A stretch of 64,000 bases of DNA from Rufibacter tibetensis (GCF_001310085.1 NZ_CP012643.1:4904001-4968000), one strand, 5' to 3'. Counted from the stretch's first letter, positions 8,728-17,784 are shown. A program made the numbers and translations. Notes: generated by a model not told the origin, from the letters alone.

Positions 8728-10032
8728 ATGACAGATTTCACTTCTAAAGCCAGAACTGGCCTTGCTAAACTCTGTCTTCCTTTGCAGAACTCCCAAGACC
8801 TTGACCCTTTGCTTGAAAGAATTGGAGACGCGAAATATGTGCTCCTGGGCGAAGCTTCACATGGCACGCATGAGTACTATACCTGGCGAGCTGAAATTTC
8901 CAGGCGCCTCATCCAGGAGAAAGGCTTCTCCTTTATTGCGGTAGAGGGTGACTGGCCAGACTGCTTCGAAATAAACCGGTGGGTAAAAAATTATCCAGAT
9001 ACTGCTGAATCAATAACTGATGTGCTCACCCAATTTGATCGCTGGCCTACCTGGATGTGGGCCAACTGGGAAATAGCCGCCCTGGCAGAATGGATGCGTA
9101 AGTACAACAACGCTGTACCTAAAAGCCAGCGGGTGGGATTTTACGGGCTGGATGTCTACAGCATGTGGGACTCCATGAAAATCATTGTAGACTATCTGGA
9201 AAAAGAAGATCCCGAAGCCGCCGCTTATGCAAAACGTGCCATTAACTGTTTTGAACCCTATGGAGAAGAAGAGTCGTACGGTATTGGCCTTAGCAGGATG
9301 AAGTCTAGCTGCCGCGAAGCGGTGTTGCAATTGCTTTTGGAAGTAAGGCAAAAAGCGGCTCACTATAACCATGCTCCTGAGGCAGGGCTGAATGCTGAGA
9401 TCAACGCCTTAGTAGCAGCCAATGGAGAGAAATACTACCGGTCCATGTCGGCTTTTGGCGACAACTCCTGGAATGTGCGTGACCGCCACATGGTGGAGGC
9501 CCTGAACACGATCATGAATTACCACGGCCCCGAAGCCAAGGTAATTGTGTGGGAGCATAACACTCACATAGGTGATGCCCGTGCCACTGACATGGCAGAC
9601 GAAGGAATGTTGAATGTGGGCCAATTAGTACGCGACCAACACAAGCCTGAGGAAGTAGTGTTGGTTGGCTTCGGGTCATATGAAGGCACCGTAATAGCTG
9701 GCCGGATGTGGGACGCTCCCATGCAGGAAATGCCGGTTCCACCAGCTATTGAGAAGAGTGTAGAGGAGGTACTGCATTCAGCCTCACAGGAAAGCAAGTT
9801 GCTTATTTTTGACCAGCAACCTGCCTTGAGAGAATACTTCCGGGGCTGGATGGGGCATAGAGCTATAGGAGTGGTATACCGGCCAGAACGGGAAAGAGGC
9901 AATTATGTGCCTACTAAACTGTCGGCAAGATACGATGCCTTCCTGTACCTTGATAAAACCAGAGCCCTGCACCCGATACACTTGAAACCAGCCGGTCAGA
10001 AAACTCCTGAAACTTTCCCCTTCGGAATGTAA
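8728..10032 (+). CDS. erythromycin esterase family protein
   Basis: A 434-residue protein of the erythromycin-esterase-like family (PF05139). Family hallmarks are LGEASHGTHEYY at about residues 41-52, VEGDWPDC near residue 74 and the later WEHNTHIGDAR near residue 275, which hold the conserved Glu and His residues of the active site. EreA/EreB hydrolyse the macrolide lactone. Most chromosomal homologues in environmental bacteria have unknown substrates, so resistance should not be assumed. There is no signal peptide. Confidence 0.9.
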   Translation: MTDFTSKARTGLAKLCLPLQNSQDLDPLLERIGDAKYVLLGEASHGTHEYYTWRAEISRRLIQEKGFSFIAVEGDWPDCFEINRWVKNYPDTAESITDVLTQFDRWPTWMWANWEIAALAEWMRKYNNAVPKSQRVGFYGLDVYSMWDSMKIIVDYLEKEDPEAAAYAKRAINCFEPYGEEESYGIGLSRMKSSCREAVLQLLLEVRQKAAHYNHAPEAGLNAEINALVAANGEKYYRSMSAFGDNSWNVRDRHMVEALNTIMNYHGPEAKVIVWEHNTHIGDARATDMADEGMLNVGQLVRDQHKPEEVVLVGFGSYEGTVIAGRMWDAPMQEMPVPPAIEKSVEEVLHSASQESKLLIFDQQPALREYFRGWMGHRAIGVVYRPERERGNYVPTKLSARYDAFLYLDKTRALHPIHLKPAGQKTPETFPFGM

Positions 10033-10128
10033 AACCTTGTTTTATTAGCTTTTAGGTTCGTTTTGCTGAAAATACCTCCAAAAGAGGCATCACTTAAAAG
10101 CACACTACTCTTCCCTACATAAATAAAA

Positions 10129-10168
10129 CAGGAGTCACCGAACTACATTTCGTATCCAGTGACTCCTG
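10129..10168 (-). terminator. intrinsic terminator between convergent genes
   Basis: CAGGAGTCAC (10129-10138) pairs with GTGACTCCTG (10159-10168). On the reverse strand the hairpin is followed by TTTTATTTATG, so it best serves the leftward SDR gene ending at 10194. It may also stop the rightward esterase gene. Confidence 0.65.
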
Positions 10169-10193
10169 CCTTGCTATAATTAAAACTATATGG

Positions 10194-11309
10194 TTACTCT
10201 AAATCACTGATGATGACTGTTCTTTGAATGATTAGGTCCTGATCACCCTCTCCTGTGGTTTCATCTAACCCCTGGTATCTGTTTGTACCAAATTTACCTC
10301 CAGAATTCTTTTTAGAGGTATTGACCAGAGCTGCAATGGCTGCTCCCACTCCAAAGACAATCGCGCCTGTTGCTACAGGGTTCAATTTAGCACGGGTGTA
10401 AAGGCTGGTTTTCATGACGTAGCCCTGGTAATTACCCCGTACATTTCCGTCAGAGGAAGGACGGTGCAAAGACCCTTCTGAATTCACAGGCGGTTCATCG
10501 CGGAGTTGCTCCTGAGTCATAATTTTAGAACTCACCCAATCCATGGCGGCAGGGAAGCGTTTGTTCAGGGCGCTCATCACTTTTGCACCGCCGCCTACCA
10601 TGATGTCACGGTACGGATGCTCGGCAGCGTGTAAAATGGCATTTGCAACTTCTTCCGGTTTATAGACTGGTGCTGGTAAAGTTTGCGCCTTTCCAGTATA
10701 GTTTTTGGCGTGCTCGGGGAACGGGGTATCAATGCCGGCAGGCTTTATAAGGGTAACTGAAACCGGGGCCTTGTCCTCCATCAATTCTATACGAAGTGCA
10801 TCGGTGAAACCTTTCACGGCATGTTTGCTAGCCGCATACATTCCCTGCAGGGGAACGGCCACATCAGATACTTCACTGCCCACGTTGATAATGGCTCCTC
10901 CTTTTTCTCTCAGGTGTTTGGCGGCCAGCTGTGAACCATAGACAATGCCCCAGAAGTTGGTGTCAAAAAGACGGCGGTTGTCCTCATCAGAGACCTCATC
11001 AATGCGGCCGTAAACCGAAAGACCCGCATTATTCACCCAGGTATCAAATCCGCCACACTCTTTGATGGCTACGTCAGCAATCCATTGTACTTCTTCCTTG
11101 CGCCCCACGTCGGCTACGCAGTGATACGCTTTTCCTCCCTCGTTTCTGATTTGCTGTTCAATATCAAGTAGTGCCTCCCTGTTACGGGATACTAAAATAA
11201 CGGTGGCACCTTTCTTAGCGGCAGCCTGCGCCGTCGCCAGCCCAATTCCGCTGGAGGCTCCCGTAATAACGATTACCTGTTCCTGAATCGGTTTCAATGA
11301 ATATTTCAT
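10194..11309 (-). CDS. SDR family oxidoreductase with C-terminal extension
   Basis: A classical short-chain dehydrogenase/reductase with a Rossmann fold. The NAD(P)-binding TGASSGIG is at residues 16-23, NNAG is near residue 92 and the catalytic YAASK is near residue 160. The SDR core ends around residue 260. The remaining 110 residues are extra: a polar linker, a hydrophobic helix (PVATGAIVFGVGAAIAALV) and a basic/acidic tail. The helix suggests attachment to the membrane, which is inferred. Substrate unknown. Confidence 0.88.
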   Translation of the reverse strand: MKYSLKPIQEQVIVITGASSGIGLATAQAAAKKGATVILVSRNREALLDIEQQIRNEGGKAYHCVADVGRKEEVQWIADVAIKECGGFDTWVNNAGLSVYGRIDEVSDEDNRRLFDTNFWGIVYGSQLAAKHLREKGGAIINVGSEVSDVAVPLQGMYAASKHAVKGFTDALRIELMEDKAPVSVTLIKPAGIDTPFPEHAKNYTGKAQTLPAPVYKPEEVANAILHAAEHPYRDIMVGGGAKVMSALNKRFPAAMDWVSSKIMTQEQLRDEPPVNSEGSLHRPSSDGNVRGNYQGYVMKTSLYTRAKLNPVATGAIVFGVGAAIAALVNTSKKNSGGKFGTNRYQGLDETTGEGDQDLIIQRTVIISDLE

Positions 11310-11683
11310 ACAATTTTATTTTAGGGGGTAGTTTTCAATCTAAATAGACTTACCATTTTTTACGAAGTCTATACCCTTTAGATGCAAACTCGAGCTAATT
11401 AGAGTAAACAGTCACCAAAGGCTGGGCTTTTCCCTTAAGGTTTTTTACACCAAATCCTTTTGTCACACTACTCGCATTAATTTTGATTTCCATTACTCCA
11501 TTAATAAAAAGTAAGCGTTGGTGCCAACCAAGAGTTGAGGGTCGTTAAAACCAAAACCATAAGAAATAGTTTTGGTCTTCAGATTAAATCCATTTCTTAA
11601 CCTAAGAAGCTGACCTATAGGAAACTTATGTATCTTAAATGGGTAAAAAGAAATTATCCATTTAGACGATAAAATTTCCGTCC
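11310..11683. other. divergent intergenic region
   Basis: Spacer between the leftward SDR and the rightward Gfo/Idh/MocA gene, which must hold both promoters. I could not pick out a clear TTG/TAnnTTTG pair or a repeat. Confidence 0.4.
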
Positions 11684-12862
11684 ATGAATTCTACCGGCCA
11701 TACTCCAGACCGCAACCGCCGCACCTTCCTGAAAGGATTAACGCTCACCATTGGCTCCTCTGTCATTGGATTACCACTTCTTTCTTTCTGCTCAGACGGT
11801 TCGGCAGGAAATGCCCCCGAAGAAATGCGTAGCGATGAAGAGAGTCCCCAAAAACGTAAACTGGGGATAGCTTTGGTAGGTCTGGGAGGATACAGCACTC
11901 ATCAGCTTGCCCCTGCCCTGCAGGAAACAAAGAACTGCTACCTGGCAGGTATTGTCACGGGCACTCCCGCCAAAGCTGAAGCCTGGAAAGCCAAATACAA
12001 GATTCCAGACAAGAACATCTACAACTACCAGAACTTTGATCAGATTGTCAATAACAAAGACATTGATATTGTGTATGTGGTCCTGCCCAACGCCATGCAC
12101 GCGGAGTTCACCATTAGAGCAGCCAAGGCTAAAAAGCACGTCATCTGCGAAAAACCCATGGCTACCTCAGTAGAAGATGCCCAGCGTATGTTGGAAGCTT
12201 GCCGCCAAAACAAGGTGCAGCTAGCCATTGGGTATCGTTTGCACTATGATCCCTTTCATCAACGGGTAATGGATCTTGGTCAGAACAGAATCTTTGGGAA
12301 CGTACAGAGCATTAGGGCACACAATGCCTTTGACATGGGTGCAGGAAGCTCCAATAGTTGGCGGGTTGACAAGGAAAGAGCCGGCGGAGGGCCCCTGATG
12401 GACATGGGCATCTACTGCGTGCAGGCAGCTTGTTACACCATGGGGAAAGCACCTGTTGCGGTGACTGCCACCTTTGGGGAAGTGACAAGACCTGAATTGT
12501 TTAAAGAGGTGGAACAGTCCATCAACTGGAAAATGGAGTTCGAGAACGGAGTAATTGCAGAATGCTTTAGCAGCTATTCAGACCGGGAAGATTTTCTGGA
12601 AGGCAAAGCAGAGAAAGGCTGGTGGCGACTAGGCCCCGCTTTTGGATATGAAGGTAAAAGAGGCGAAACCAGCCAGGGCAAAATGAATTACCCCAACATA
12701 TTTGAGCAAGCAAGCCAAATGGATGGGCAGGCCGAAAGTTTCCGGAACAACAAACCTTCCATTGTACCAGGTGAGATGGGTTTGAGAGATGTAAAGATCT
12801 TGATGGCTATCTATGCCTCTGCCCGTGATGGAGGAAAACGGGTGCCTATATCTTATACTTAA
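11684..12862 (+). CDS. Gfo/Idh/MocA family oxidoreductase, Tat-exported
   Basis: A 392-residue periplasmic NAD(P)-dependent sugar oxidoreductase. The N-terminus has a twin-arginine motif (NRRTFLKG, residues 11-18), a hydrophobic stretch and a Cys in LSFCSDG, so it is probably a Tat-exported lipoprotein. The Rossmann motif ALVGLGGYS is near residue 64 and the family motif CEKPMA near residue 155. The C-terminal domain is typical of glucose-fructose oxidoreductase-like proteins. Tat export fits a protein that binds its nucleotide cofactor before transport. The exact sugar is unknown. Confidence 0.9.
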   Translation: MNSTGHTPDRNRRTFLKGLTLTIGSSVIGLPLLSFCSDGSAGNAPEEMRSDEESPQKRKLGIALVGLGGYSTHQLAPALQETKNCYLAGIVTGTPAKAEAWKAKYKIPDKNIYNYQNFDQIVNNKDIDIVYVVLPNAMHAEFTIRAAKAKKHVICEKPMATSVEDAQRMLEACRQNKVQLAIGYRLHYDPFHQRVMDLGQNRIFGNVQSIRAHNAFDMGAGSSNSWRVDKERAGGGPLMDMGIYCVQAACYTMGKAPVAVTATFGEVTRPELFKEVEQSINWKMEFENGVIAECFSSYSDREDFLEGKAEKGWWRLGPAFGYEGKRGETSQGKMNYPNIFEQASQMDGQAESFRNNKPSIVPGEMGLRDVKILMAIYASARDGGKRVPISYT

Positions 12863-12919
12863 ATCAGAACATCTAAAGGCTAGGAGAAACAACAAGCCCT
12901 CAGGTAAAGGGAGTGGTTT

Positions 12920-13159
12920 CTAGAGCGACTCCCCACCAATTCCCTGTATCCGGAGAATTTCTGATGTAAAACCTGCCTCCCTTAGGGCATTTTCTACTCT
13001 TTGTGGGTCCAGTCCCTTACCGGCAACACTTAGAATGTTCTCCTCAGTAGAGGTATCTATCTCCCAGTGCACCACCTCATCCAATTTATCTAGAAATGGA
13101 GCCGCTTTGGCCATTCTCCTATCATCAGAAATGTTAGTCTTAAATTTTAATACTTCCAT
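12920..13159 (-). CDS. HMA-fold-like small protein lacking CxxC
   Basis: A 79-residue protein beginning MEVLKFKTNI. The beta-alpha-beta-beta-alpha-beta pattern and the phrase ENILSVAGKGLDPQRVENALREAGF match the heavy-metal-associated fold. The metal-binding CxxC loop is absent, and SDDRRM occupies its place. The usual start was chosen at 13157-13159 because the upstream in-frame start would be a TTG. Such proteins are common in Bacteroidetes and probably do not bind copper in the standard way. It is convergent with the preceding oxidoreductase gene. Confidence 0.7.
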   Translation of the reverse strand: MEVLKFKTNISDDRRMAKAAPFLDKLDEVVHWEIDTSTEENILSVAGKGLDPQRVENALREAGFTSEILRIQGIGGESL

Positions 13160-13358
13160 AGCGAAACACGTAAACAATGCTTTTTACTCTTGATTGGAAG
13201 TTTAAGTTACTGCTGTATATTGAAGTATGAACTAACATCACTTCCACAATGTGAGAATCATCAAGTGAAAAGCTGAACTGTTTTCCTACCGCTGCTTATG
13301 CTCCAATTCTTATTAGGAGATTTTACCACTAGGGGAATAGTGTCTGTTTTTGAAAAAA

Positions 13359-14237
13359 TCAGCCGAAAAGGTCTGTGCTCAGGTAGCGGTCTCCCCTGTC
13401 ACAAACAATAAAGACAAAAACTCCTTCTTCCAACTCCTGTGCTAAATGATAACTGGCCTGTAGAGCGCCCCCGCTGCTCATACCGGCAAAGATTCCCTCC
13501 TCTTTCGCCAGTCTTCTAGTCATGTCAGTAGCCTGCTGTTCACTGATATCTATAATGCGGTCTACTCTCTCTTTTTCGTAAATCTTAGGAAGGTATTCCG
13601 GGGACCACCGCCGAATACCTGGGATGTTAGCCCCTTCTGAAGGTTGAGTACCTACAATCTGAACAGAGGGATTCTGCTCTTTGAGGTACCTGGACACCCC
13701 CATGATCGTACCGGTTGTACCCATGGCAGAAACGAAATGGGTCACAGCACCTTGTGTGTCTCTCCAGATCTCTGGACCGGTAGTGTGGTAATGGGCAAGA
13801 TAGTTATCGGGGTTAGCAAACTGGTTAAGCAAATGAAAGCCTTGCTTCTCAGCCATATCCTCTGCCAGCTCCCGGGAATACTCAATGGTCTTTTCTGCCG
13901 GAGTTAAAATCACCTCCGCGCCGTAAGCCAGCATGGCTTTTACCCGCTCTGAGGTGGAGTTGTCTGGCATGATCAGGGAGATCTGGACACCAAGAGCTTG
14001 GGCAATCATAGCCAGGGCAATGCCTGTATTTCCGCTGGTTGCTTCTACAAGCTTGTCCCCTGGCTTTACTTCACCCCTCTCCATGGCACCCTTTATCATG
14101 CTGTAAGCTGCCCGGTCCTTCACGCTGCCCGCAGGGTTCTGGCCTTCCAGCTTGCCGTATATTTTTACCTTCTTGTTAGGATTGATATTGTTAATCTCCA
14201 CCAACGGTGTATTTCCGATCAGGTCGAATAATGTCAT
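13359..14237 (-). CDS. cysM: cysteine synthase B (O-acetylserine sulfhydrylase)
   Basis: A PLP-dependent fold-type II enzyme of 292 residues that makes cysteine from O-acetylserine and sulfide or thiosulfate. Lys40 in NPAGSVKDR is the Schiff-base lysine. EATSGNTGIALA binds substrate and GTTGTIMG binds the cofactor phosphate. SEGANIPGIRRW is the CysM-type variant of the loop and distinguishes it from CysK. A palindrome (14359-14374) lies about 120 bp upstream of its start. The gene is monocistronic in the window. Confidence 0.92.
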   Translation of the reverse strand: MTLFDLIGNTPLVEINNINPNKKVKIYGKLEGQNPAGSVKDRAAYSMIKGAMERGEVKPGDKLVEATSGNTGIALAMIAQALGVQISLIMPDNSTSERVKAMLAYGAEVILTPAEKTIEYSRELAEDMAEKQGFHLLNQFANPDNYLAHYHTTGPEIWRDTQGAVTHFVSAMGTTGTIMGVSRYLKEQNPSVQIVGTQPSEGANIPGIRRWSPEYLPKIYEKERVDRIIDISEQQATDMTRRLAKEEGIFAGMSSGGALQASYHLAQELEEGVFVFIVCDRGDRYLSTDLFG

Positions 14238-14358
14238 TTAGTTTCTTTTATGATTGCTTAGAAGCCTGGTTACCCGTTTACGGAAGTTCCTGCTGATTAG
14301 TAAAACTCTCCACTTACAACAGAAAAAATCAATTCTCAAACGCAAAACATGAGCACGC

Positions 14359-14374
14359 TGCCTAAAGTTAGGCA
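14359..14374. promoter_or_regulatory. palindrome upstream of cysM
   Basis: TGCCTAA-AG-TTAGGCA is a perfect 7-2-7 palindrome in the divergent region between cysM and the membrane-protein gene at 14636. It could be a protein-binding site. This is inferred from symmetry alone. Nothing else notable is seen in the 374 bp of 14238-14610. Confidence 0.35.
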
Positions 14375-14586
14375 ACTTCACCCCTAGTTAGAAACGGAAC
14401 GTGTTTTCAACTTTCGGATAACACTCGGGTTTTTATAGAAAGAATATGTGGTACCTCTTCTTTTCCCCTCCTTTTCAAAAAACAGGTGTTAAACTAAAAC
14501 AGGTGAGCTTAGGTTTGATGCCGTATTTAGAAGTAACCTAATAAAATAAAAATTTCTTAATCCTGCATCAATTTTTCTCATAAACC

Positions 14587-14632
14587 TTGTTAATTCTAAA
14601 TACGTTATTAACTTTGAATCGCAAAGTACTTT
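14587..14632 (+). promoter_or_regulatory. Bacteroidetes promoter with operator, copy A
   Basis: A -33 TTG at 14587-14589 is followed after 19 bp by the -7 box TAACTTTG (14609-14616), an excellent match to TAnnTTTG. The operator-like block ACTTTG-N5-CAAAGTACTTT occupies 14611-14632, overlapping the -7 box and ending 3 bp before the start codon at 14636. The mRNA would be nearly leaderless, and a bound repressor would block the polymerase. The same block occurs at 15591-15612 and 17785-17806. Confidence 0.75.
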
Positions 14633-14635
14633 AAT

Positions 14636-15259
14636 ATGAACCCACAGCAAGACCAACTAGAAGCCCTGCACGAGATCCGTAACATCATGGATCGTTCTTC
14701 GCGCTTCATCTCGCTTAGCGGATTATCCGGTGTTTGTGCAGGCTTGTCGGCTTTGTTAGGGGCGGCAGTGGTAAAATGGTACTTCAGCCAACATAACATC
14801 AACTACTACTATGATTTAGGCAGCTACTTAACCAATGAAGACATACAGTTCCTTTTAACTGTAGCAGCCGGTGTGCTGGTACTTGGTTTTTGCACGGCTA
14901 CTTACTTTACGGTTCGTAATGCCCGCAAAAAAAACCAACGTATCTGGGACAACCAATCCAAGCGGCTGGTCTTGAATTTGGCCATCCCCTTAGCTACTGG
15001 TGGTGCATTTTGCGCTGTCCTTATCTACCATAACATTCTCTACCTGGTTGCTCCGGCTATGCTGGTTTTTTACGGGTTGACCCTGCTTAACGGAAGCAAG
15101 TATACCTTAAGCGATATCAGGTATTTAGGTATCTTTGAGATTATATTGGGTTTAATTGCCAGCATTTTTGTGGCGTATGGATTGATTCTTTGGACCGTTG
15201 GATTTGGCATACTGCACGTAGTATACGGTGCGCTGGTGTACTTTAAATACGAGCGCTAG
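14636..15259 (+). CDS. polytopic membrane protein, unknown function
   Basis: A 207-residue protein. A polar N-terminal helix (residues 1-25, LEALHEIRNIMDRSSRF) precedes about six hydrophobic segments. I do not recognise an enzyme motif. It is the first gene of a two-gene unit with a winged-helix regulator that starts 7 bp after its stop. That is the familiar layout of a membrane protein paired with its own small repressor. An operator-like repeat lies directly upstream. Confidence 0.8.
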   Translation: MNPQQDQLEALHEIRNIMDRSSRFISLSGLSGVCAGLSALLGAAVVKWYFSQHNINYYYDLGSYLTNEDIQFLLTVAAGVLVLGFCTATYFTVRNARKKNQRIWDNQSKRLVLNLAIPLATGGAFCAVLIYHNILYLVAPAMLVFYGLTLLNGSKYTLSDIRYLGIFEIILGLIASIFVAYGLILWTVGFGILHVVYGALVYFKYER

Positions 15260-15266
15260 CAGACTT

Positions 15267-15572
15267 GTGAAGAGATACCTTGAAAATATAAACAAAGCCT
15301 TTGAGAGCAGGGCAAGGCTAGGCATTATGTCGGTGCTAATGGTAGAAGACAAAGTAGATTTCAACACCTTGAAGGAAACTTTGCAACTCACTGATGGCAA
15401 CCTGGCTAGCCACCTCCGAGCATTGGAAGAAGCAGAATACCTGCGCGTGGAAAAGCAGTTTGTAGGTCGTAAACCTCAAACTACGTACCACGCCACCGAT
15501 GCCGGCCGTGAAGCTTTCAAAAGCCATTTAGATGCTTTAGAACAGCTAATTTTAAATAACAGGAAATCCTAG
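15267..15572 (+). CDS. winged-helix transcriptional regulator (HTH_34-like)
   Basis: A 101-residue DNA-binding protein. FESRARLGIMSVLMVEDKVDF is the usual start of this small MarR/ArsR-like family (PF13601). LTDGNLASHLRALEEAEYL is the recognition-helix region, and VGRKPQTTYHATDAGREAF is the wing. I chose the GTG at 15267-15269 because family proteins begin a few residues before the NINKAFESR segment and because it clears the upstream gene. No metal- or ligand-binding cysteines are present. It is the obvious candidate to bind the ACTTTG-N5-CAAAGTACTTT sites, including the one ahead of its own operon. Confidence 0.85.
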   Translation: MKRYLENINKAFESRARLGIMSVLMVEDKVDFNTLKETLQLTDGNLASHLRALEEAEYLRVEKQFVGRKPQTTYHATDAGREAFKSHLDALEQLILNNRKS

Positions 15573-15590
15573 ATATTTTTTTGAACATTT

Positions 15591-15612
15591 ACTTTGCTTT
15601 TCAAAGTACTTT
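15591..15612 (+). promoter_or_regulatory. operator-like repeat, copy B
   Basis: ACTTTG at 15591-15596, a 5-bp spacer, then CAAAGTACTTT at 15602-15612. It lies 37 bp upstream of the DUF4153-like gene and 19 bp after the winged-helix stop. The overlapping TTACTTTG is one base off the TAnnTTTG -7 consensus. Confidence 0.68.
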
Positions 15613-15649
15613 AAATAAAATAATAAAACACCTTTAAACCTTAAAAGCC

Positions 15650-16894
15650 ATGCGTTACGAAATCATTTCTAACCTAGAAAACCCCAGACATTTGGAAAAG
15701 TTGTACCGAGGCAACAAAGCGCCCTTTAAACGGGAGTTCAGCGGAATCTATCCTGAGTTAAAAGGAAATATTCTTGCTGACTACTGGAATGAGCGGCTGA
15801 ACTACGAAACAGATGATATTTCCTGGGGAACCCGAAATGAACTCCTGTTTGTGATCTTTGCCTCCCTTATTGCGGGGTTACTTGCCAAGGTGCCAGCTAT
15901 GTTCAATATCAATGAGGAGTACTTTTATCCTCGCAATATCAGCTTCCTGGTATTCCCATTCCTTGCGGCTTACTTCGCCTGGAAAAACAAATTGCAGGTA
16001 AACAAAATAGCCTATTTGACGGGTGCAATAATAGCCTGTCTGGTGTATATCAATCTACTGCCAAACACCACGCAAAGCGACACTCTTATTTTAGCCTGCC
16101 TCCATTTGCCTTTGCTGCTATGGGTTATACTTGGCTTATCATTTTCAGGCAAGGAACTCAGCAACTACCAAAAACGGCTAGATTTCCTTCGCTTTAACGG
16201 TGACCTGGCGGTTATGTCAGCTTTATTAGTGATAGCTGGCATCATGATGACGGGGATCACCATTGGGTTGTTCTCTCTCATCGGTTTCAATATTGAGAAA
16301 TTCTACACCGAGTATGTGGTAGTGTTTGGGGCTGTTGCAGTACCTATCGTAGGCACCTTTCTCACCCAAACCAATCCGCAACTGGTCAACAAAGTGTCGC
16401 CGGTTATCGCTAAGATATTCAGTCCATTGGTTCTGGTAATGTTAGTAATTTACCTGGGTGCTATCATCTTTTCTGGGAAAGACCCTTATAACGACCGTGA
16501 ATTTCTTTTACTGTTCAATCTCCTTTTAATTGGAGTGATGGCCTTGATCTTCTTCTCCGTTGCCGAAAGTTCTACGAAAGAAAGGTCTCTTTCCAGCATA
16601 TGGGTACTTCTTCTACTGTCTGTGGTAACGGTGGTAGTAAACGGGATTGCTCTTTCTGCTATTTCCTTCCGGATTTCAGAGTGGGGAATCACCCCTAACC
16701 GGGTGGCAGTGCTGGGTGGTAACGTGTTGATCTTAGTACACCTGCTACTTGTAACAGTTATGTTGTATAAAACCATCACGAAGAAAGCAGCAATAGCCGA
16801 AGTAGGAAGAGCCATCGCCTTATACCTACCGGTTTACTTTATTTGGACAATAGTAGTGGTTTTCCTTTTCCCCCTAATTTTTGGATTCAAGTAG
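15650..16894 (+). CDS. DUF4153-like multi-spanning membrane protein
   Basis: A 414-residue protein. A soluble N-terminal segment of about 60 residues (LENPRHLEKLYRGNK) comes before some ten hydrophobic helices with short loops. The layout fits the DUF4153 membrane family, which has no known function. It heads a unit with two small membrane proteins. Its operator-like site matches that of the preceding operon, so the two units are probably co-regulated. Confidence 0.75.
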   Translation: MRYEIISNLENPRHLEKLYRGNKAPFKREFSGIYPELKGNILADYWNERLNYETDDISWGTRNELLFVIFASLIAGLLAKVPAMFNINEEYFYPRNISFLVFPFLAAYFAWKNKLQVNKIAYLTGAIIACLVYINLLPNTTQSDTLILACLHLPLLLWVILGLSFSGKELSNYQKRLDFLRFNGDLAVMSALLVIAGIMMTGITIGLFSLIGFNIEKFYTEYVVVFGAVAVPIVGTFLTQTNPQLVNKVSPVIAKIFSPLVLVMLVIYLGAIIFSGKDPYNDREFLLLFNLLLIGVMALIFFSVAESSTKERSLSSIWVLLLLSVVTVVVNGIALSAISFRISEWGITPNRVAVLGGNVLILVHLLLVTVMLYKTITKKAAIAEVGRAIALYLPVYFIWTIVVVFLFPLIFGFK

Positions 16895-16975
16895 AAGTTT
16901 CACCTCTGCAACTCCAGGAGCGGAACACAACAGAAAAATCGGTTCACATAAGTTTAAATTCTGAAAACTAAAATC

Positions 16976-17266
16976 ATGAACAAGGCATTAAATTTTGGAG
17001 GCAGTATTGTAAGCTGGTTTTTTGGACTAGTTGTTTTTGCCATAGGGTTGGTAAACACATTCTGGGGAAACGACCCCGGGTTTGGACTCTTTCTGATCCT
17101 CCTCTCTTTCGTTTATTTTCCTGCGGCAAACAGGATGCTCAAGCTAAGGACAGGCTACTCTATTCCAATTTTAGTGAAGTTTTCCTTAGCCATTTTCATC
17201 ATTGTTGCAGCTTTGGGGGTGGGCAAGTTGTTTGATAAAATTGATCTTATGATGATGGATATATAA
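16976..17266 (+). CDS. small three-helix membrane protein
   Basis: A 96-residue protein with three hydrophobic helices. It shares a pattern with the next gene: a WxFG element, a central LLSxxYFxxA segment and TGYSIPILVKF. The two are clearly paralogous. No function is known. It starts 81 bp after the DUF4153-like gene. Confidence 0.7.
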   Translation: MNKALNFGGSIVSWFFGLVVFAIGLVNTFWGNDPGFGLFLILLSFVYFPAANRMLKLRTGYSIPILVKFSLAIFIIVAALGVGKLFDKIDLMMMDI

Positions 17267-17373
17267 GACCTTATTAGCTCCCTAAAATAGTTAGCTAAAA
17301 GGGAAAATAGAAGAAATGGAAAACAAATATTTCAAGAATATTTACAGAAAAACAGCTTAATTAATAGATAAAT

Positions 17374-17646
17374 ATGGAAGCCAATTATAGTATGTCCACC
17401 CTCCTCAACTGGATATTTGGCACACTGGTATTAACCATTGGAGTGTTAAATCTGTTTTTGGTGCACCCTGTTCCCGGAATCACTTACCTACTTCTATCCC
17501 TCCTTTACTTTTCTCCGGCCCATCTAATTTTCAAAAGATGGTTTGGTTTCTCTATCCCCATTTTAGTAAAAATCATTTTGGGGTTAGTCATCATCCTGTT
17601 CACGTTTGGGGTGAGTGATTTAGGAGACATGATTGATAAGCTGTAA
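17374..17646 (+). CDS. small three-helix membrane protein, paralogue of preceding
   Basis: A 90-residue protein that keeps WIFG, LLLSLLYFSPAH and FGFSIPILVKI, corresponding to the neighbouring protein at 16976. Both end in a short acidic tail (KLFDKIDL and DLGDMIDKL). This is a tandem duplication with moderate divergence. Confidence 0.7.
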   Translation: MEANYSMSTLLNWIFGTLVLTIGVLNLFLVHPVPGITYLLLSLLYFSPAHLIFKRWFGFSIPILVKIILGLVIILFTFGVSDLGDMIDKL

Positions 17647-17784
17647 AATTTTTGGTACCATTCCCTAAAAAAGTTGCTTTCAGTTTCTCCTCAATTATAG
17701 AATGAATGATGGTTAAAAAACTAACAAACATCGTTGCTTTCATTCCACAAACCTGATACATGATTTACCTTTTTTTGCCCATTA

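Noticed and set aside
8728-10032. Reading the erythromycin-esterase homologue as an antibiotic-resistance gene
   Set aside because: Chromosomal family members have mostly unknown substrates and there is no mobile context around it.
14238-14635. Riboswitch-like element ahead of cysM
   Set aside because: No conserved core of a SAM or other sulfur riboswitch could be matched by eye.
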